DNA of 64,000 bases from Trichobilharzia szidati (GCA_944472155.2 OX235279.1:149752199-149816198), one strand, 5' to 3'; counted from the stretch's first letter, positions 32,331 to 44,090 are shown. Numbers and translations are program-made. Notes: generated from the letters alone by a model not told the origin.

Positions 32331-32814
32331 CTGGAAGTGCTACGGAGAGACTGAGATTTCAAGCAATAGCGACTTATGAGTCAGTCAATTCAATTTTGAA
32401 TTGAATGGTTCTTTAATTTCTGATTTCCTCGTCTCAACCCTCTTTTCATTTGTCGGATAATAATAATAATAATAAGGTTAACATTACTGTCAGAATGATC
32501 TTTGTTATTGTCTTTTTTTTACTGTCTCCATATTCTTTTAAATGGAAACTCAATCATCTTAGTTGACTCACTAGTAGTAGTGATGTTCATATTGTCAATT
32601 TTCAAATCCGTCTAATTATCTTCATCAGTTGTGCTTTAATCACTATGCATTCTTTTTCTCCTTTAGCATAAATATCTTCATTACATCGTTGAATAATTTT
32701 CTTATCATTTAATTCGAACCATTAATCGATAATGGACTGTTACATACTTGTATTAAATATAAATAAATATAAATTATGTATAGAGTATAGCTTAAGAAAA
32801 TGACTATTTATGTC

Positions 32815-33055
32815 TTTTGATTTTATTCCTTTGCGTTCCCGGTGGAACATAGGACTTTAAGCTTGAGCAGTGAAGTTCCAGTAACAGTGGTATTTTCTGT
32901 GGGATGGGGCTGCTAGTCTCATGCCCAACCGTTCCCTGTTTACCAGGCTTACTACTGGCTAAGCGAGGTCTAGGAGTGTGTCGGCCAGGGACTGAACTCC
33001 GAACCACATGTGTGGTTGACGCGTATTCCACCACTAGAACACAGATGCATTAGAA
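32815..33055 (-). repeat. tRNA-derived SINE with RTE-like 3' tail
   Basis: Minus strand: TCTAGTGGTGGAATACGCG (box A region), GTGTGGTTCGGAGTTCAGTC (box B), body, then CCTATGTTCCACCGGGAACG, which differs at only 3 of 20 positions from the RTE end at 8.5 kb. Confidence 0.75.
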
Positions 33056-33424
33056 AATCACAAAATTAAAAGGAAAACAACAATTTTCTCCTCTACGCTG
33101 TCTTCTGTTTCTTCGTGACCAAAGAGATTTCACGTGGGATTTAAAATGGTTAACTATTATTCCACACTCATTTATTTAGATTTGAGTAACATGAGTAGTT
33201 TCTTTATAATTACATAGAAAATCCGATTCGTGCAGTTTCGTAATAAATGATAACTAGTAGTGAAATGGAAACCTGAATTGGTGCAGAATTCAAACTAGCA
33301 ACCTGCGAATAGCAGTTTATTTTAAAAATAGAATTACTCCTAATAAGAATATAAACAAATTGTAAGATTTCGTGGCTCTAGAGGACAATTACATTAATGG
33401 CATTGATTCGGTTATCCTGGTTTG

Positions 33425-33650
33425 CCAACTGAACCATATTATTATTATCACCTTGAGTTCCGAGGGAAAAATGAAGCTTTAACAGCACCTCTCCAATTTA
33501 TCGTGTTCTCTGCAGTTTTCTTTAGCCAGCTCCACGAATGCCAATGTTTTATTTCTTCCTCACACAATTTCCTATATGGCACCCTCAGACACCCAACTCG
33601 TCCTTTCCCATTCGGGTCCCACTGGAGCCATGGCCTGGCCTGAATCCTAG
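33425..33650 (-). mobile_element. RTE-type retrotransposon, 3' terminal fragment
   Basis: The minus strand ends GAGAGGTGCTGTTAAAGC ... TCGGAACTCAAGGTGATAATAATAATATG, the RTE end with AAT-type tail. Upstream it holds the corresponding C-terminal codons in broken frames. Confidence 0.65.
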
Positions 33651-33739
33651 TTCTAAATATTCACTTATATCAGTTGGAAATTGTATTCATTCGAAACTAT
33701 TAAATATTAAGATGTTTTTTATGACGAATTATATTTGAT

Positions 33740-34790
33740 ATACTTCGAAGTACGCTTTACTCAAGTTTTCAACTGCTTTTAAACATTGTCTCCTATTTTC
33801 AAATACCATTCAGTCTCTTTTGACCTGACTAAGTGAATAGCAGTATAAAACTTTACACATAAAGCTGAGCTGTTAACCTGAGTGGATTTATCATTAGATC
33901 GATTGATATGTGATATAAATCTCCTGATATTAGCCTGGATTCTGCTCAAGCAGTAATGAAAGTTGCTCTGAGAAACATTACTTTCCCCTGTATCAGAAAA
34001 ATGAAATGTCTAAGACCTACAAAACTATTGGAACAAACAGATATTCCTTATAAATTGAATAGCATTACAACTGCACACCAACAAAATTATGTCCAAAGAA
34101 ATTCAAAGATATCTAAGGTTGGAAAATCATAGAAAAATGAGAAACCACTTTTTTTAACTTCCATATTCCTAGTTCTTATTCAAGCTGATTTGAATAAGTA
34201 TTTGAAGCTACTTTTGGCGTCAGCAGTCTGTGAATGAAGTTCTTATTATGTGAATAAACTTCGCTTTGAAATAGTTAGGAAAATCACACTGCCTATATTA
34301 AACCAGAGAGTACTGTCTAGTGTAATCATTATAATAAACTTAAATAAGTCTTAGCACAGGCCTTCTACTTTAAGCCACGTGGTTGTGTGAACTTATCAGT
34401 AATATTGATGTCAGCATATTTATACAAGTTAACCTGGAAACGTACTGACAAACGCTCTTCGATTTTCAACGTGAAATGTCATTTAACTGAAATGACTTTG
34501 ACTACTTAAAGGTTAACAAATGATTTTGTCTTATCACAAAAGAAAATGTTAACAAAATACGAGATTTCATGTGCCCTTAACATGTGTTCTACACAAAATT
34601 CTAGGGGTAATTAGATGACTCAGAGAATTACACCTGCTTCATCAATTGAAAGTGAAATAGTTGGATATTAATAGTATAGTAATTTTCTAATATTTTAGTA
34701 CCTCTTTTAGGTACTTGTCAACTAAAGTCGTATGGAAAATGTTAACAACATAAATAAATGCTTTTTAAAAGATAAGTACTTTGACCAAAG
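33740..34790. other. Intergenic; nothing recognised
   Basis: No family motif, splice-bounded exon or clear repeat. Confidence 0.4.
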
Positions 34791-34809
34791 CAGTATTCAA
34801 CATGAATAC

Positions 34810-35045
34810 GAATTTCAACACTCTAGCGCAGTGTGGTTCAGTGGTAGAATGCTCGCTGACCACTCACGTGGCCCGGGCGCACTCCTTAACCCAACAGATA
34901 GTAAGGACGGGAGACAGAGATGGTTGGGTGTGAGGCTAGCAAGCATACCCCATAAAAACAACGCCACCGCTACTGGAACTTTTAAGCCCAAGCTTGAAGC
35001 CCTGTGTGCCACTCAGATCGCAAGAGAATGAAGAACAAAAACGTA
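34810..35045 (+). repeat. tRNA-derived SINE with RTE-like 3' tail
   Basis: Intact box A (TGGTTCAGTGGTAGAATGCT), box B region decayed (GTGGCCCGGGCGCACTCC), body GGCTAGCAAGC...ACCGCTACTGGAAC, and tail AGCTTGAAGCCCTGTGTGCC. In box A it resembles a tRNA-Gly. Confidence 0.72.
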
Positions 35046-36600
35046 ATCATAAAGCGACTTCGAGAATGAAGAAACATCATCATTTTTGGACTAAGAATTA
35101 CTGTGTGGTGATCCCAATTCCAACACATATTTACACGTCAGGCAAATAGGGGATATGAAAATATCATTGGATCTAGCAGAATACTCTATGATAAATGAAG
35201 AAAAAGGAAACGGAAATGCAGAAATTTGATAGTACATTCGACTTGACGATATACTACGCTTGCATCGGTGCCACCATAATCGGTTAAGTCGTGCTATTTA
35301 GTATATAACCGTTAGCCCTTGACACTATGCGGACCCAGTTTCCCCTCGACTATACTACCTAGATCAACAATCAATAGATTTACGAACTAATATCAGATGA
35401 CCAAAGCGTTCCAGTTCAAGGCTCCTTACCCCTATGCACTAATGATCGATTCAAATTTAAGTAAAGTATGTGACTATAAAATCATTAGGCTGATGCGAAA
35501 ACGATAACTAGACTTAATAACGCTTTAGTTCAATGATTGCGTAAGACTTAACCTTCTCAAAGTGATACGGGCGTCAAGAGAAATCAAAATCCATTGTAAA
35601 TCTGCATTTACTAAGGTGCCAGTGAGATACTAAAGGCCGAATTAACTAGATCTCCACTTTAAAAAACTAGAGTATGACCAACAAATTTGGAGGCAATGAA
35701 ACCTCAGTGAGAAATCAACCTTTGCATTAACCAACGGTTGGACCCTGTCTTACGCAGAGATTCAAAGGTACAGAACTTTTATAATGGCGTAGATAAATTC
35801 ACAGTTTTCTTTGCATGCCTGGAAATATTGTTACTGTTTACCAACTATTTATTCCAATAGTCGGCTTCTGTCTCTGAATTGCTTTCAGAAGTATCACAAC
35901 TCGAACGGATCAACTGTTATGCAACGTGAGATATTAGGTTTACCTTCATTTTTATGACGGCTAATAATAAGAAAATATACATTCTTAGCATAATCATGGA
36001 GCCCATTTAAACCACCAAATTGAAAACACTTTTAAAAATTCTTTCAGAGAACACGATTACTGATTTGTATCACTCTCTCTCTCGCATGAAGCATTCAAGC
36101 CACGTGACAGCGGCGACTACTTTCATCGAAGTATACATAACATGCAAGGGATACCAAAAACCTCTCCACAGTGTGAGAAAACTATATAACCTTGGACGCA
36201 ATAGCATAGAATTAAGTCAGGGGTTATGCAGAAGTCTCACCATCTCCCTGAAAGGGACAGACGTAACCACAAAACTACTTATTGACAAAAACAAACTATC
36301 GAGTAGCATTCTTACAGAAGCAAATACTAACTAAAGCTCGAAGGTGCTGTATATGGTAGGATAAATATTTAACATACATTTAACTGAAGAAACAAGTTAT
36401 CTGAAGTGAGGCGAAAGAAAATATGGATACACTCTAGTGTAGTCGTGGAACAAATCACGATTATTCTTTAACGGAGTCGTAAACATGTAACGTAAGAAGA
36501 AACTGCATAATAAGACCAAAACGTATATTTTGCACACGCGTAAGGGAATATTACATTGGAAGTGAATGAGGAAAAGTGAAAATCATGTTTCGTCTAACGA
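35046..36600. other. 3' side of APT; nothing recognised
   Basis: An open stretch at 36020-36334 (plus) has no ATG start and no motif I know. The rest shows no coding signal. Confidence 0.4.
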
Positions 36601-36642
36601 ACAGGAAAATTAACCGGAGGATTGTAAAAAACAGGTGATACT

Positions 36643-36699
36643 TCACTTCTGTGTCCCAGGGATATTTTTCACCAAAAATGCCCGAAGATCCTCCATCTC
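36643..36699 (-). CDS. APT terminal exon
   Basis: 57 nt. Acceptor CTATTTCAG; encodes EMEDLRAFLVKNIPGTQK and TGA. It matches the family tail (helix after the active-site His). Confidence 0.82.
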   Translation of the reverse strand, partial: EMEDLRAFLVKNIPGTQK

Positions 36700-37505
36700 C
36701 TGAAATAGTATTCAGTAAAAACTAATTGCTACTATAGTCTTACCTGTTCACATGATGAATGAGACAGATGAGGATAGCTTTTAAGTTCACACTTGGATAA
36801 TTGGAAAGTTTGTAACAGCTCATGAGTAAGCTTGCCCATAGCAAAGGGAATCGTGCAATCTTGCAACCCATGACACTGAAAAATTGGGACATCCTTTGGC
36901 ATGGTCAAAAGCTAAACACTGATAAGCAACAGCAAACACTTACTGTAGGAGACGTCATGAATTTCACATGAAGTGGAAGCCAACAACTAAAAGCAACAAC
37001 GCCACCATATCGACTTGTCCCCGTTAATGCATTATAAAGAGCAACCGAACCACCTTGAGAAAATCCGCCAATAACTATATTCTCAATAGGAATTCCAGCT
37101 TTCACTTCAGAATCTACAAATTTTCCCACTTTATTCAGCATAAATTGGGAGTAAAAATAAGTAAGATATACATTCACTTGACGCCTCCTTAATTCCCGCT
37201 TCATCTTGCCTAGCATTTTCGCTCAAAGCATATATATCATACCTAATCACTAATTAATCAAAAATCACTCACGACAAACCAAGCTGGCATTTGCATTCCT
37301 CCATTTAGCGTGACTGGAATTGAATTCCTACATTAAATAATATAAAACATCCAAAATATTAATTATCTTACGCATGGGGACAAATGACTTTGAAGTAATC
37401 CGGAACATGTGATCTCAATGCATCTGACCAACCATGTCTAGTAGCACACACATTTAGAATAGGGAAGATTTACCCTGTATCACCCAGTCCGTGCAGAAAA
37501 ATCAA
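36643..37505 (-). CDS. Acyl-protein thioesterase (LYPLA1/2-like), 5'-partial, with micro-introns
   Basis: Exons in transcript order: 37505-37474, 37437-37372, 37327-37273, 37242-37172, 37128-36944, 36911-36744, 36699-36643. Encoded motifs in order: LIFLHGLGDTG, HGWSDALRSHVPDY...ICPHA, PVTLNGGMQMPAWF, IYALSENARQDEAGIKE, GFSQGG (nucleophile Ser), HGLQD (Asp), HLSHSSCEQ (His), and a C-end NIPGTQK with stop TGA at 36645-36643. Family knowledge: these alpha/beta hydrolases remove palmitate from cytosolic protein cysteines. Introns between visible exons are 36, 45, 30, 43, 32 and 44 nt, which fits the very short introns known in schistosome genes. Odd point: across the 30-nt gap (37272-37243) the frame does not close with a normal GT-AG intron; the next exon needs phase 2 but gets phase 0. 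Causes could be a base error, an unusual junction or an inactive copy. The N-terminal exon was not found. It is convergent with AK9. Confidence 0.87.
36744..36911 (-). CDS. APT exon with catalytic Asp and His
   Basis: 168 nt, phase 0. Acceptor TGTTTAG at 36912-36914; donor GAACAG|GTAAGAC at 36744/36743. It encodes PKDVPIFQCHGLQD and SYPHLSHSSCEQ. Confidence 0.88.
36944..37128 (-). CDS. APT exon with GFSQGG nucleophile elbow
   Basis: 185 nt. Acceptor AATAAAG; donor CCTACA|GTAAGT at 36944/36943. It encodes GKFVDSEVKAGIPIENIVIG, then GFSQGG with the catalytic Ser. Confidence 0.88.
37172..37242 (-). CDS. APT exon 'DIYALSENARQDEAGIKEASSE'
   Basis: 71 nt. The acceptor is tentatively TTAG at 37243-37246; donor GAAT|GTATAT at 37172/37171. 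The longer open frame through here (start at 37216) reads through the 43-nt intron in another frame and is not the protein. Confidence 0.7.
37273..37327 (-). CDS. APT exon 'ANSIPVTLNGGMQMPAWF'
   Basis: 55 nt. Acceptor TAG at 37328-37330; donor GTC|GTGAGT. Family proteins continue W-F-D-I; here it reads W-F-V before the donor, and the junction to the next exon is out of phase. Confidence 0.75.
37372..37437 (-). CDS. APT exon 'HGWSDAL...ICPHA'
   Basis: 66 nt. Acceptor TAG at 37438-37440; donor CATGC|GTAAG. It joins the preceding exon in phase 2 to give GDTG-HGW. Confidence 0.85.
37474..37505 (-). CDS. APT exon with oxyanion-side motif LIFLHGLGDTG
   Basis: A 32-nt exon: acceptor GCATTTCAG on the minus strand, donor GATACAGG|GTAAAT at 37474/37473. 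It encodes the family-typical first motif. Confidence 0.85.
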
Positions 37506-38540
37506 CTGAAATGCAAAACCAGATCGAAAGGATTTAACTCACATAGTTGTCAAAAAATTACGAAGTTACTACTTCTGGTTACAAAATCAATGAGATGTTT
37601 GGGAGCTCAAAAACCTGTCTATTTAATTCATGCCAGTGTGCATTGCAGTAACGTGGTAATCAAGAAATTCTCAGTGAATACTTGTATATCAAGTGTACTT
37701 GGCATCACACATGATTGCAACTACAATTGCGACTCTTACTATAATGCTCACTGGTCACAGTATTGACTAATATGTTCACATTTTGTGGCAGCTTGGATCG
37801 AGAGAATGTTTGCATGATTATGCGGGTGTTGGCCATATTTCTAATATTAAGCTAATTTGTAACTTATTTTAATCTCATCAAAGTCAGTTGATACTTTATA
37901 ACAAGTAATAATAAGTCAAGAAATTAATAAATAAAGATTGTTTAAAAAAGATAATGAAAACAACTGCTTACTATTCTAATCGAGGACTAGCTTATTATTT
38001 GTTATAGAAAAAGTATAGTATTGTGCTGCTTTTGGGGATTGATGACATCCTCCCATCTTACCAGTGTCAACTCCTAATCGATCACTAAGGAATGCAACTA
38101 TCATTTTCGGCACCTACTGATACCAAATAGATGAATGCGAACGCCATAGTTGAACGGTAACAACCAGATTATACCAGACATCATGGGTACTATGGAATTG
38201 GAGAGTTTGACTTACATTGGCCAACCACAAGTTGAAATCAGTCCATAAAATCTTTGGGTGTATGTTTGGTCCCATATTCATAGACTGTCTGATATACTAA
38301 GAACCATTTGTTGGAAACTGTTGGTGAGATAGCTCGATGTAATAGCCAATGGTGCAGATGCACCCCTCTTTGCAATTTCCAAGGTCAACTAAATGCCCAT
38401 TATTCTCCATACAATGATCCTTTTTCCTAAAATGTTTTCGTTATTTTTTTCTACCTTTACCTTAAGCATCGAAATTCTAAAAGCTAAAACTGAATTCTAC
38501 ATTATGAAAAGTGATCATAGGTCTTTCAAATAACTAGTCA
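37506..38540. other. Upstream side of APT; no exon recognised
   Basis: The missing APT N-terminal exon should lie here or further right on the minus strand. I saw no convincing ATG exon followed by a GT donor in the right phase, and no recognisable repeat. Confidence 0.4.
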
Positions 38541-38544
38541 ATCT

Positions 38545-38770
38545 TCAGTCATTAAATTAACCCCATGAGTGCAATCACTTTGAAATTCAAGAACTCTGTC
38601 CCAGACACCCCATTGTGTGTTTGTGTGTTAATGCATGCAGCGCGACTGCTGGGATCTTCTCTAAATTACCTATCTTCATGGGATTAATCAATCTAACCTT
38701 AGCTAAATTCTTATTGTTCTGACAGGCACCTGACTAGCCCTGACCAATGTAGTTCCTCATGAGGAAATAA
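38545..38770 (-). mobile_element. PLE fragment, GIY-YIG C-part
   Basis: The minus strand reads NYIGQG, ACQNNKNLAKVRLINPMKIG and LEKIPAVALHALTHKHTMG; it is homologous to the PLE piece at 57900-58190 (KKLAKVRMVDPEKISNLEK). Frame broken. Confidence 0.65.
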
Positions 38771-38799
38771 TGCTGACTTAAGAAATATATACATAAACA

Positions 38800-40970
38800 T
38801 GAAACTGTTTGTGAAACCCCATGAAAATATACAACGCTGCTGCAAGAATGTAGACGTGGAATTAGGAAAAAGCTCGTCACAATGTATTACCGAACTTCTG
38901 GACTGGAATGGAATATACCATTCCAAGTGAACAATCAACCAAATGGCCTCAAACAAGCCCGACTAACCCTATATTTGAAGGTATAGGCACGGATTCTGTG
39001 CACGAATCACGTTGCAAATTTGGTTGCAGATTCGGACAATGGGCTCATATACAGGACGAAAAACGACCAACATGGAGGGACAGTGATTGTTCAGAGATAT
39101 GCAAAAGCAAGTGATTCATGTACAAAAAAGGTTCTACGGGGTACTAGAAGAACCGGATTTGAGCGAAACATGTCACGGAATGACATGAGAAACAGTCACC
39201 TACACGAATCCATCGACAGAAATACATCTAAACCAACACTAATTTGTTTGACGAGATTTTCTGTTCAAATAGTACTTGGAAATTATCTCGTCAACAAGTG
39301 TGGTGAGGCAGAAAAGAGGGTGCATTCTGTTCAAAAACAGGAATAGTGAGGTGCCTTTTCATACTACAGTGCATAAAACACGGAATATGTACAGAAAGTG
39401 GGAGATCATTATGTTGTGAAGGTGGGAAGAACAGCACGGGAATAGGTATTCCATGTTGAATAATACCCACACTTTTCCCACATCTTATATGGTCAAAGCT
39501 GCCCATTAACTCCCCTTTTACTTAATTTCTAGATTTTCAATCTCCTACGGGAAATGCATGCCAAGTGAATGTATTTGGTATGTGCCCTAACAGTTTCTTG
39601 TTCACAACCATTCGTTCGATTAGGTCAGTATAATTAAGTTATGCAAATCCTGTACACATATAAGTGGGGTGTGTACACAGTACTCATACAAACTCAAGTA
39701 GAGCCACATTATAAAATGATGCGTACCTATCACTTTACAGTAAACAACTCACCGTAGCAGTGTGTTTCGAACGGGGAGAAACAACAGCAGCAGGTAATAA
39801 CTTGTTAGCCATATTAACTTCTGATGTACAGCTGAAACTACTTCCCATAAAACATTAACGGCTAGCCAGTTTGTACAAGGTAGCCGCTTGAACTCAACCA
39901 AACAAGGGCTGACCTTGAAGCTAATAACTCAAATTCACACCTGACCATGGCCGTTTTTAGCTTACATGGTACATTACATACTTTCCAAAAAGTATTCATC
40001 GAACTATTTGAAATAAATCCTTCACTGGTGGTCTGCAAAGAAACTTTCGTAATTCTTTTCTGAAACATAAAACAAATATTTTAAGCTAAGGCTATCCCTT
40101 GCTTAATGATTTGTCTGTATAGTATCAAGAAAATCCGTCTATTGAACTTAAAGTCAACCACTCCACCTCTAAAGATCAACTTTTTGTCTCCGCTGTTTGG
40201 ATCATATTGCGGACAACTCTATTTTCAAGTTATAAGAATGTGGTCGCCGCTCTGTGGTATGATTGTGTGTCCCCATATTCTCTTTGTACTGTCGTTAACG
40301 AATACATTCTTGAATGGCCAAAATTATTACGTCCCTTCCTCATTAACTGAAGCGGTGTTAACAATAGGTAGTGTGGCTGGAGGGCGTATCTAATACGACA
40401 GATGGTCATAGAACAAGTATGAGCCTTATTTCTAGTTAAAGCAAAGCGGAAACAAACATGAAGCCGTTTAAGCAGCATATAAAACTGGCTTTCCGTAGTA
40501 CAACAGTTTCGAACACATAAAATGGCGTTGTGATTTGTTGAAATTTGAATTTTAACTGTACACCAGTTACGGCAGTTTGGGAGGCTATACTTAGGGGCGT
40601 ATAGGTTGATTTCTTACCTTCAGTTCGAAATACTACAGTTTGAAATATTGACAGCAGTGCTGTATTCCCGTCCTTAATTTGAAGCTCACGATGTCCATTT
40701 TCAACTGACACAGTGGAATATGGCATTCTCTGAAATATAGAGGGACTACAGCAGCGCGAACTTTGAAAAGGGAGTGAATTTTACACGCTCTTGTTTAATT
40801 TTGGCTTTTGTTGTGTTATATGCTCCAAAAGTCTACATATTAACTTTAAATCAGTTTATTCTGATCAAAGTTAGTTTACTTTTCAGGTCTGAGTCTATTT
40901 AAATTATAGGAAGTTGCGTCTTATAAAATAATAGTGTTATATATATTTTTGCGCACACATTGGTTTTTAT
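38800..40970. other. Unassigned sequence between PLE piece and CR1-type element
   Basis: Several overlapping frames of 68-108 codons (for example 39020-39346 plus) but no motif. It may hold old repeat sequence. Confidence 0.35.
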
Positions 40971-41029
40971 CACTGACTTATAAAGGTCTATATACATTTA
41001 AAGTCATATTTAACTTTCTTCCTCAGTTC

Positions 41030-43390
41030 GCTCTAGACAGTATGCCCATCAAAAAAACTGCTGCGGAAGGGTTATGTGCCAATTCCCAATGGGTAAGAGA
41101 ATGCAGTGTGATAACTGCGAGAGATGGTTTTACAGTATGTGCACAAACCTGACTCCTGCAGCATAAAAACGCTGCTGCAAACCTCTAGCAAACTGGATGT
41201 GCAATGACTGTTGCAGTACTACCAAATTCCTTATTACAGAAGCCATTGCCACTCTCAGTGGGGCTTTAAAGCTCATGGACTGCCAGCGTCCTCCACTACA
41301 GTAGAACATCGACTATTGCTCAGACGACGATGACGTGACTAGCGTCATCGACATCAGCACAGAAGAGCACTCACCACATTCCAGACATCGAGGCTGCCCC
41401 CACGATATTGGATAAGCCCTCCAGTGACAGTAATGGAAAGACTGCCACAAAGAAGAGGCGTACCAGGGTCGAAAACCTGCAGCTCAAGTCGCCCAGGGAC
41501 TAGTGGATCAAGCCTCATCCACACCAGTGAGTAGCAGGCAGATAAATCCTACTACGATTAGTGAGGAGAACGCCAATGAATGGCGTAACGTAGTGTCTCG
41601 CAATAAAGCGAGATAAGGATAGCACACTGGCTACACTGCCCACGAAGGACAGAAACACACTTACGCCGCAGAGCAAGAAAGCCACAGTAAGCAAACCTGA
41701 TCTCTCCGACAGGTCGCTCATTCTCCACAAAGTGGAAGAGTCACTGGCCCCCGATCCCAAGACTAGATTTGAGCATGACCTTAACTTGGTTAAGCCCCTT
41801 TTAAACAAGCCACTGCCGCAAACAGTATCAGGCATTACTATACACAGTGTATACAGAATAGGCCAAAAGCCTGACCCTACAGTAAGTCAGCCCATATGTC
41901 TCCTCAAAGTCGTACTAAACTCTAAAGAAGAGAGGGATGCTATCCTAATCAACTATCATATTCCTAAAGGATCAGGCATATATGTCCGCGCCGACTTAAG
42001 CCTAGCAGACCGTGCCCTAGAATTAAGCGAACGACGCCGAAACGGCGAAAAGAACCGCAAGATTAAGGGTTTTCCGGTTGTCCAAGTTCCCAGTTTAATG
42101 ATCCTGAAACCTCTGTGGGTAGCCGGGGAAGCACCAAACTGAATTGACAGTTTGCTATACAAACGCCCACAGCCTGTTAAATAAACGGACTGAGCTGGTT
42201 AACATGATAGACTCCGGAAACCCGGATGTAGTTATTATCACAGAGACATGGCTCACACCCGATGTCACTGACAATGAAGTTAACCTGCCAAACTTCGAAG
42301 TGCATAGGGTGGACCGACTAAGCCGCAAAGTTGGTGGCGTAGTCACCTACCTCAAGAAATGCTTGACCATGTGTAGTATCCAAGCACTCGCTCACGAAAG
42401 TGAGTCGTGCGAACTTCTACGCTGCAGGCTGAAATGCAAGGGCCAAGACATTGACCTCATTGCTATGTACCGCAGTCCTGACTGCAGTGCAGATGACTTC
42501 CTAGTAGAGAAGCTAGCTCCTGGACCTCGGAATGTCGAAGTCTCGTAGTTGGCGACTTCAACACCCCAACAGTTGACTTGACGAGCCTAACAACTCCATC
42601 CTCAGTCAACTCCTTTGATTATAAAATGCTGGAATCTAGTATATCATCAGCCCTAGTTCAACATATCATTAAGCCCACGCTCTATGACTCACAGCACTCC
42701 TCCCCAACTCTGGACCTAGTGTTCTCCCATGGTGAGGATGAGGGTCTCATAAAACATCTTCCTCCTTTAGGAAGAAGTGACCATGCTGTGCTCACTTTCA
42801 AGTTCACAGCAACGGCAGCAAAGGCCTAACCCCCATCTCGACCAAACGTTTGGAAAGCTGATATAAATGCAATCGTCTCAGCAGCCAACTCAGTAAACTG
42901 GTACATCAACCCAGTCTCAAGTAGAAGCCGCATGGAACCAATTTAAACAACTTTACGCTCAAGTAACTGAACCTTTCATCCCTTGGTCTGTCCCAAAGGG
43001 TCGGAAACATTGCCCTCCTTGGATAAAACGAGAGATTCTTAAGTTACTCAGGCGTAAACACAAATGTTGGAACTTGTTTGCCACACTTGAGACTTCTGAG
43101 ACCAGGCAATTATATAACACTGCTAGAAATAAAGCTATTTCAGAAATCCGCCAATCAAAGATGAAGTTCGAAGCACACCTGGCTCAAAATTCAAAGCCAA
43201 GAAGAAATCATATTGTTGTTGAGTACTGGTTCTCACACTGAGTCATAAACTCTTGGAACCGATTCCCAGAAGAAGTGGTGTCTGCAACCTCAACTGATTC
43301 GTTCAGAAGGGTTTGGACAACCACAGAAATTTACTAGAAAAGGATTAACATAAGCTCCAAGCCTTCTATCTCTAACCAATAAATCTGAAA
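41030..43390 (+). mobile_element. CR1-type non-LTR retrotransposon with the RT domain deleted
   Basis: In order: ORF1 with a PHD-like zinc-finger (MQCDNCERWFYSMCTNLTPA, frame-shifted, about 41085-41160), ORF1 C-part 41732-42142, ORF2 endonuclease with CYTNAHSLLNKRTELVNM, ITETWLTPDV, YRSPDCS and, after a frameshift near 42545, VVGDFNTPTVDL and GRSDHAVLTF. It then continues with pre-RT sequence (HCPPWIKREILKLLRRK) to about 43200 and jumps to the ORF2 end (LWNRFPEEVVSATSTDSFRR). The RT domain itself is missing. ORF1 stop TGA (42140-42142) and ORF2 start region adjoin. Known relatives in schistosomes are SR1 and Perere. Dead copy. Confidence 0.8.
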
Positions 43391-43556
43391 TCTGTTAATA
43401 AAGCAGGATTTAACGAATTCATTCACTCCTGTCGTTTTGCATGATTAATTCACTGTAATTTGTTTACCTACTAGTCTCATATTTCTCAACGTATTTCAAA
43501 TGGTATACGTTTCCTGTATTTAGGGTTTTCAGCTGAAGAGTTCCGCCGTAATTTGA

Positions 43557-44090
43557 TGGATCCATTGAATCCTGCTCTACGAGCCTTTGTTGCTTGTTTT
43601 AAGTTCGTATCGGGAAATAAATCTTTCCAACCCTCATAGAAGCGACTACACTTTTGTTGGGTGGTTTTTAACTACCGAAAACATCCTCTTTAAATTTACC
43701 AGAACAGCCTTGGAATACATTTTTTACATCGTATTGCATGAGTCTGACGCCCCGAACCCACTATCTACTGCCAATAGTTTTACACCCATCACAAAATTGT
43801 GTGTGCTCTGGCAGCTCCTTCGGAGAGACGGGCTTCTCAGTCCACCTTTCGAGAGCCCAACAGCCAAGACCATAAAATTATCCGTGCATCATTTGATTAT
43901 TCCATCAATAGAGGAGATTAGAGGTTTACAAGTGTATGATGAAGCTCTGGGTTCTTTCACCGTTGTCTCACCACACCATGAGAACTCACAGCTTCAAATG
44001 CACATGGTAAAAATTCTCTTTAACGGTCAATCTATTAATCTTCAGGAGTACAGGCAACAGAAAAAAACATGGCAAGTATCCGGCGACTGA
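43557..44090 (+). CDS. Unrecognised open frame without ATG start
   Basis: About 177 codons open to a TGA at 44088-44090. No ATG occurs until near the end. Contains FVGWFLTTENILFKFTRTAL, KLCVLWQLLRRDGLLSPPFE and IPSIEEIRGLQVYDEALGSF. No family recognised. Just before it, in another frame, lies an exon-like stretch after an acceptor-like TGTATTTAG (43527): GFSAEEFRRNLMDPLNPALR. It could be an exon of an unknown gene or part of an unknown element. Not assigned. Confidence 0.3.

Noticed and set aside
36020..36334. 104-codon plus-strand frame near the thioesterase gene
   Set aside because: It has no ATG start and no motif, and it lies in sequence with no splice signals that would make it an exon.
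36905..37216. 103-codon frame taken as the start of the thioesterase (ATG at 37216)
   Set aside because: It reads through the 43-nt and 32-nt introns in wrong frames; the family protein needs the spliced exons.
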